DNA from: Candidatus Coatesiibacteriota bacterium
GTDB lineage: Bacteria; RBG-13-66-14; B26-G2; JAUVZD01
Length of the DNA: 64,000 bases
Direction of reading: 5' to 3'
Assembly: GCA_030602715.1 (NCBI GenBank)
Contig: JAUVZD010000008.1
Location: 1 to 64,000 of the forward strand
The notes beneath the pieces are model-generated. The model worked only from the letters and a program-made list of their open reading frames with translations. It was not told where the DNA came from and did not search any database. Shown piece by piece: positions 60,777-64,000 of the stretch. How positions within the stretch are numbered: the first letter of the stretch is position 1; every line of letters begins with the position of its first letter. Made by a program: the position numbers and the translations under genes.

Positions 60777-61981
60777 TGAGGTCCGCAAAGCTTCCAGCGA
60801 TTGAAGGCGGTGCGCCGATCAGGGAGGAATACCTCCCCTATGGAAAACATTGGATAAGCCCCGAGGAGGTGGAGTCGGTCTGCGAGGTGCTCCGGGGGGA
60901 TTGGCTGACCACGGGACCGGAGGTGGGTTTGTTGGAGGGGGAACTGGCGGATTATCTCGGTGCACGCTGGGTGCGGGCGGTAAACTCCGGCACCGCCGCC
61001 CTCATCTGCGCTGTGGGGGGGTTGGGGTTGGGTGAGGGGGATGAGGTCATCACCAGCCCGCTCTCCTTTGCCGCTTCAACCAACTGCGTCCTCTTTCACG
61101 GTGCAAAGCCGGTCTTTGCCGATATCTCCCTGGAGAACGGTTACTGCCTGGACCCGGAGTCGGTAGCTGGGGCTGTCACCAAAAGGACCCGGGCAATACT
61201 TGTGGTCCATTACGGCGGTTTTGTTGCCGATATGGTGGCTATCGGCGAAATAGCTGAGGAGAATGGACTTTTAGTAATAGAGGATACAGCTCATGCATTA
61301 GGGGCGGTTCAGGAGGGGCGGATGGCGGGAACCTTCGGTGATGCCGGCTGTCTATCCTTTCATCCGGTCAAACACATCGCCGCCGGTGAGGGGGGCGCGG
61401 TAGTGTCTTCCTCAGAGGAGCTTGCCCGCTTCACCGAGCTTTACCGCAACCAGGGGTTATCCACCACCACTTATCAGCGGCAGGTGGAGCGGAAGATTCA
61501 TCATTACGATGTGATTATGTTGGGCTATAACTTCCGCATCTCAGACATCCACGCACGGTTGGCTCGGGAACAGCTGAAGCGCCAGCCCGGGTTTGTCGCT
61601 CGCCGAAGGGAGCTTGCCCAAAGTTACGACGAAGCCTTTGCGGACCACGAGGGCATCATTCCTCCTCCGCCGGCAAGCGAGCACGGGGGCAGTTATCATC
61701 TCTATCCTGTGCGGATTATCCCGGAGAGATGGCGGATTGAGCGGGACCATCTACTCCAGGCTCTACGCACTGAGGGTATAGGTGCTACCCTGCATTATCC
61801 CCCCATCCACCTTCTGCAATATCATCGTCAGTTGTTGGGCTATAAGTCGGGTGATTTTCCCAATGCGGAAGCCGCTGCAGCGACGCTTCTAACTATACCC
61901 CTCTTTCCTAGGATGAGCGACGAGGACCGGGATGATGTCATCTCGGCGCTGGAGAAGCTGTGGGAATATTATAAGAGATGA
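60776..61981 (+). CDS. DegT/DnrJ/EryC1/StrS PLP-dependent sugar aminotransferase
   Basis: 401 residues. The N terminus LPYGKHWISPEEVESV, then NSGTAALICAVGGLGLGEGDEVITSPLSFAAS, DTAHALGA and the PLP Lys in FHPVKHIAAGEGG near residue 198. GYNFRISDIHARLAREQLKR and LHYPPIHLLQYH also match. It forms the amino group on a 4-keto (or 3-keto) nucleotide sugar, as in PseC/ArnB. Start ATG 60776 overlaps the upstream stop (TGATG). Last gene of the first transcript; a hairpin follows at 62058. Confidence 0.94.
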   Translation: MRSAKLPAIEGGAPIREEYLPYGKHWISPEEVESVCEVLRGDWLTTGPEVGLLEGELADYLGARWVRAVNSGTAALICAVGGLGLGEGDEVITSPLSFAASTNCVLFHGAKPVFADISLENGYCLDPESVAGAVTKRTRAILVVHYGGFVADMVAIGEIAEENGLLVIEDTAHALGAVQEGRMAGTFGDAGCLSFHPVKHIAAGEGGAVVSSSEELARFTELYRNQGLSTTTYQRQVERKIHHYDVIMLGYNFRISDIHARLAREQLKRQPGFVARRRELAQSYDEAFADHEGIIPPPPASEHGGSYHLYPVRIIPERWRIERDHLLQALRTEGIGATLHYPPIHLLQYHRQLLGYKSGDFPNAEAAAATLLTIPLFPRMSDEDRDDVISALEKLWEYYKR

Positions 61982-62057
61982 GATTGGCAGAAGGAAGATT
62001 GAAGGCTTGAATCGTCGCTGGATTGAGAAAGAGGTTATCGGTAAATCATCGTGCAAA

Positions 62058-62086
62058 CCCCCACCTGGATGGGGGCTTGAATTTTG
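62058..62086 (+). terminator. Probable terminator of the first sugar operon
   Basis: CCCCCA (62058-62063) and TGGGGG (62070-62075) with flanking A/T pairs, followed by a weak GAATTTT. It overlaps the -35 region of the next promoter. Confidence 0.5.
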
Positions 62087-62106
62087 CGGTGATTTTATTG
62101 TATAAT
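62077..62106 (+). promoter_or_regulatory. Sigma70-like promoter of the PseG-like gene
   Basis: TTGAAT (62077-62082), 18 bp, TATAAT (62101-62106). Confidence 0.65.
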
Positions 62107-62130
62107 ATAATTGTTGGCGAATTTATTATT

Positions 62131-62153
62131 GAGCTAAGTTCTGAGCTTAGCTC
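62131..62153 (+). repeat. Inverted repeat in the leader of the PseG-like gene
   Basis: GAGCTAAG (62131-62138) and CTTAGCTC (62146-62153), 7-base spacer, about 18 bp past the expected transcription start. It could be an operator or an RNA hairpin. Confidence 0.5.
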
Positions 62154-62177
62154 TGTTGTTTGGAGAGCGGATAGATT

Positions 62178-63218
62178 ATGACAATATTTTCCGGCTATAG
62201 GGTAGCATTTCGTGTGGATGGCGGGGAGGAGATTGGCTGGAGTTCCTTCAATCGTTGCTGTGCTCTGGCTTACGAGCTGGAGAACTATTTTGGGTGCAAG
62301 GTGGGTTTCTTCTCTTCAATTGAGGGTGAGCCGCCCTGGGGAGAACCACGATGGTCGCTGGTGACTCCACCTGAGGATATGAGTGTCTGGCAGGAGGGTC
62401 GGTGGCTTTCCTGGGAGACCGAGGTGGGAGGATACGACGGGATTGTCGTTGATGTCCGCAGGGATTTGGACTCGCTGTGTAAGCCTTTGATAAAGAGCGG
62501 ATTTGTGGTGGTGGTTATTGATGAGGATTACCGGGGCATAGTCCCCTCACATCTGGTGGTAAATGCTTCCATAGTTGAGGATCCTCAAGGCTATCATCCA
62601 TTCAATAGAGAACAGTTGTTCCTACTCGGTCATCGCTACATCATTTTGCGCCCCAAGTTCGGTGGGGAGAGGGACAGAATTGTCAAAGAAAGAGCGGAAC
62701 ATCTAGTGGTCTCGCCCGGTAGGGGTTATCCTCCTGCGGTCTGGGGGAGGGCTATACGCCAGGCGGTGGAGAAGGGCGGTATGAAGCGCATCTCTATATT
62801 TACTGAGCGGTCTCATTCCCTGGAGGATTTTGAGGTAGCAGAATTTTCATCGGATATTGATTTTCACTCCGGGCTGGAGGACCCCTCAAGGGTCATGGCT
62901 GGCGGTGATATCGCTCTGTGCGGGGGTGGGACTACTTTGTTTGAGTATATCTCCCTGGGGGTTCCCGCGGTGGCGATAACCGCCATACCTGGCGAGATTA
63001 AGGAAGCGGAGGCTTTAGCCTCTCAGGGAGCATGTGTTGCCCTTACCTATTCATTTGCGCCGGAGCGGGTGGGGATAGCGGTAAAGACGCTCGCCGACCG
63101 AATTGATGTTCGTCGGTTGATGAGTGCGTATGGTGCGGCGCTGATTGACGGGGGTGGGCGGGAGAGGGTGGCGCTGACTGTAGTAGAAATTTTGAGGAGG
63201 GAAAAGGGCTCTGGTTAG
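62178..63218 (+). CDS. PseG-like nucleotide-sugar hydrolase family protein lacking the catalytic His
   Basis: 346 residues. The layout follows PseG: FRVDGGEEIGWSSFNRCCALAYEL, YDGIVVDVRRD, VVVVIDEDYRGI, LGHRYIILRPKFG and GGDIALCGGGTTLFEYISLGVPAVAITAI. In PseG the first loop reads GxGHxxR with a catalytic His; here it is GWSSFNR, so the His is replaced by Ser. Enzymes of this family remove UDP from 2,4-diacetamido-trideoxy-altrose for pseudaminic acid. The missing His suggests altered or lost activity. No PseB, PseH or PseI is seen in the window. Own promoter. Confidence 0.72.
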   Translation: MTIFSGYRVAFRVDGGEEIGWSSFNRCCALAYELENYFGCKVGFFSSIEGEPPWGEPRWSLVTPPEDMSVWQEGRWLSWETEVGGYDGIVVDVRRDLDSLCKPLIKSGFVVVVIDEDYRGIVPSHLVVNASIVEDPQGYHPFNREQLFLLGHRYIILRPKFGGERDRIVKERAEHLVVSPGRGYPPAVWGRAIRQAVEKGGMKRISIFTERSHSLEDFEVAEFSSDIDFHSGLEDPSRVMAGGDIALCGGGTTLFEYISLGVPAVAITAIPGEIKEAEALASQGACVALTYSFAPERVGIAVKTLADRIDVRRLMSAYGAALIDGGGRERVALTVVEILRREKGSG

Positions 63219-63234
63219 GTAGAGGGAGGACAGT

Positions 63235-63885
63235 GTGGGAGAGAAGGAGAGATGGGATAGGCATCACTCTGACCGCATGTTGCGCTATCCCAGCGAGGAT
63301 GTGGTTCGTTTCATCGTCCGCAACTGGGAGACATCCCAATCCAGAAATGGATTGAGGGCGTTGGACTTGGGATGTGGTTCCGGTCGGCATACCGTGTATC
63401 TGGCAAAAGAGGGATTTCGGGCATATGGGACGGATATCTCCGCCATCGGTCTGGCTAATGCGGAGCAATTTCTTAGGCAGGAGGGGGCATCGGCGGAATT
63501 AAAATGGTCGGCTCTGGATAATATTCCCTATCAGGATGATTTTTTTGATCTGGTTTTAGCCTGGGAATCTATTCATTATGGAGATTATTCCTTCGGTCGT
63601 CGTGTGGGGGGGGAGATATTCCGTGTGCTCAAATCCGGGGGGAGGCTGTTCATATCCTTTCGCAGTCGGGATGACAACCATCCCGGGGAGGAGACCGCCG
63701 AAAGATTTACATTTGAGGGGAGAGAGGGTGAGGAGGGCTTGCTCTTTCATCTTTATGACCGCAAGGAAGCCCTATCGGTGCTTGAGGGCTTTGAGATAGT
63801 GTATGTGGATAGATTTTTTTGGACTAGATATAACCAAAGCCAATTGAACACATCTTTTATGATAGAAGCGAGAAAGGCTTTATAG
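63235..63885 (+). CDS. Class I SAM-dependent methyltransferase
   Basis: 216 residues. The SAM motif is RALDLGCGSGRHTVYLAKEGFRAYGTDIS (residues about 41-69), followed by LDNIPYQDDFFDLVLAW and LKSGGRLFISFRSRDD. Small-molecule methyltransferase, probably acting on a sugar or its precursor given its place 17 bp after the PseG-like gene. GTG start 63235 behind GGAGGA. The substrate is unknown. Confidence 0.9.
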   Translation: MGEKERWDRHHSDRMLRYPSEDVVRFIVRNWETSQSRNGLRALDLGCGSGRHTVYLAKEGFRAYGTDISAIGLANAEQFLRQEGASAELKWSALDNIPYQDDFFDLVLAWESIHYGDYSFGRRVGGEIFRVLKSGGRLFISFRSRDDNHPGEETAERFTFEGREGEEGLLFHLYDRKEALSVLEGFEIVYVDRFFWTRYNQSQLNTSFMIEARKAL

Positions 63886-63935
63886 AGAATGCTTATCGGG
63901 AAAACTTTTTGAAATTTACATATAGATAAATAAAG

Positions 63936-64000
63936 ATGAGGAAAAAACATCTCAAGTATTTGGTCTGTCCGGCTTGCCAGGTACAACTTCTACTGTCAGA
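63936..64000 (+). CDS. Start of a gene running off the window, zinc-knuckle N terminus
   Basis: From ATG 63936 the frame stays open to the window end: MRKKHLKYLVCPACQVQLL. A C-x2-C early motif like this is found in Trm112-type proteins and in methyltransferases with an N-terminal zinc finger. Only 21 codons are visible. Confidence 0.5.
   Translation, partial: MRKKHLKYLVCPACQVQLLLS

Overview
The window is a gene-dense, moderately GC-rich chromosomal segment from an uncultured-looking Gram-negative bacterium. Evidence for an outer membrane: several signal-peptide beta-barrel proteins, many lipoproteins, a FlgD/type-IX-secretion-like C-terminal domain at position 1, an AsmA-like protein, and a nucleotide-sugar / glycosyltransferase complement. 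TrmFO, the topA-trmFO-xerC-hslVU order, GH57 branching enzyme, UPF0164-like and DNRLRE-type surface proteins point to an FCB-associated candidate phylum. That placement is an inference; nothing in the window names the taxon. Start codons are often TTG or GTG behind strong AGGAGG sites, and sigma70-like promoters (TTGACA-like, about 17 bp, TATAAT-like) precede many units. I saw no rRNA, tRNA, CRISPR array or insertion sequence.

Layout. 1-8 kb: end of a surface protein, then a mostly minus-strand block with the selenium-linked YedF protein, a secreted cyclophilin, a membrane protein with a histone-H1-like tail, transaldolase, TruA, GH57 branching enzyme, a HAD phosphatase and purine nucleoside phosphorylase. 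7.8-15 kb: a PfkB/heptose-kinase-like protein, an XRE regulator plus ImmA-type protease, three GT4 glycosyltransferases and a GT39-like membrane protein. 15-20.5 kb: uvrA, a LysM protein, and an SPFH/zinc-ribbon protein with a partner. 20.5-29 kb: a minus-strand envelope operon of one beta-barrel protein, three large TPR proteins and a small membrane protein. 29-35.4 kb: RluD-like, PyrR, MGMT, a zinc-ribbon protein, then an AT-richer island holding a fused nuclease-methylase-specificity restriction protein. 35.6-40 kb: surface barrel and lipoprotein genes, ferredoxin, and a secreted protein with a C-terminal tag. 40-54.6 kb: housekeeping run dprA-topA-trmFO-xerC-hslV-hslU, AMMECR1, AmrS-like radical SAM, tatA, gatB, AsmA-like. 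54.7-58 kb: a second tagged secreted protein, an acidic zinc ribbon, urocanate hydratase. 58-64 kb: a surface-sugar cluster (nucleotide-sugar dehydrogenase, epimerase, aminotransferase, PseG-like protein, methyltransferase).

The most striking observation is inside the sugar cluster. At 59378-59800 a C_GCAxxG_C_C-type redox protein is intact only if the in-frame TGA at 59417-59419 is read as selenocysteine. The TGA sits exactly at the first conserved cysteine and a hairpin fitting the bacterial SECIS rules follows it. The YedF gene at the other end of the window independently suggests selenium metabolism. Other leads are a shared C-terminal motif (VQPxSLGxxKAL) on two unrelated secreted proteins, the TPR/barrel envelope operon, the single-chain R-M-S protein with a small basic companion ORF, a PseG-like protein lacking the catalytic histidine, and an orphan terminator upstream of uvrA.
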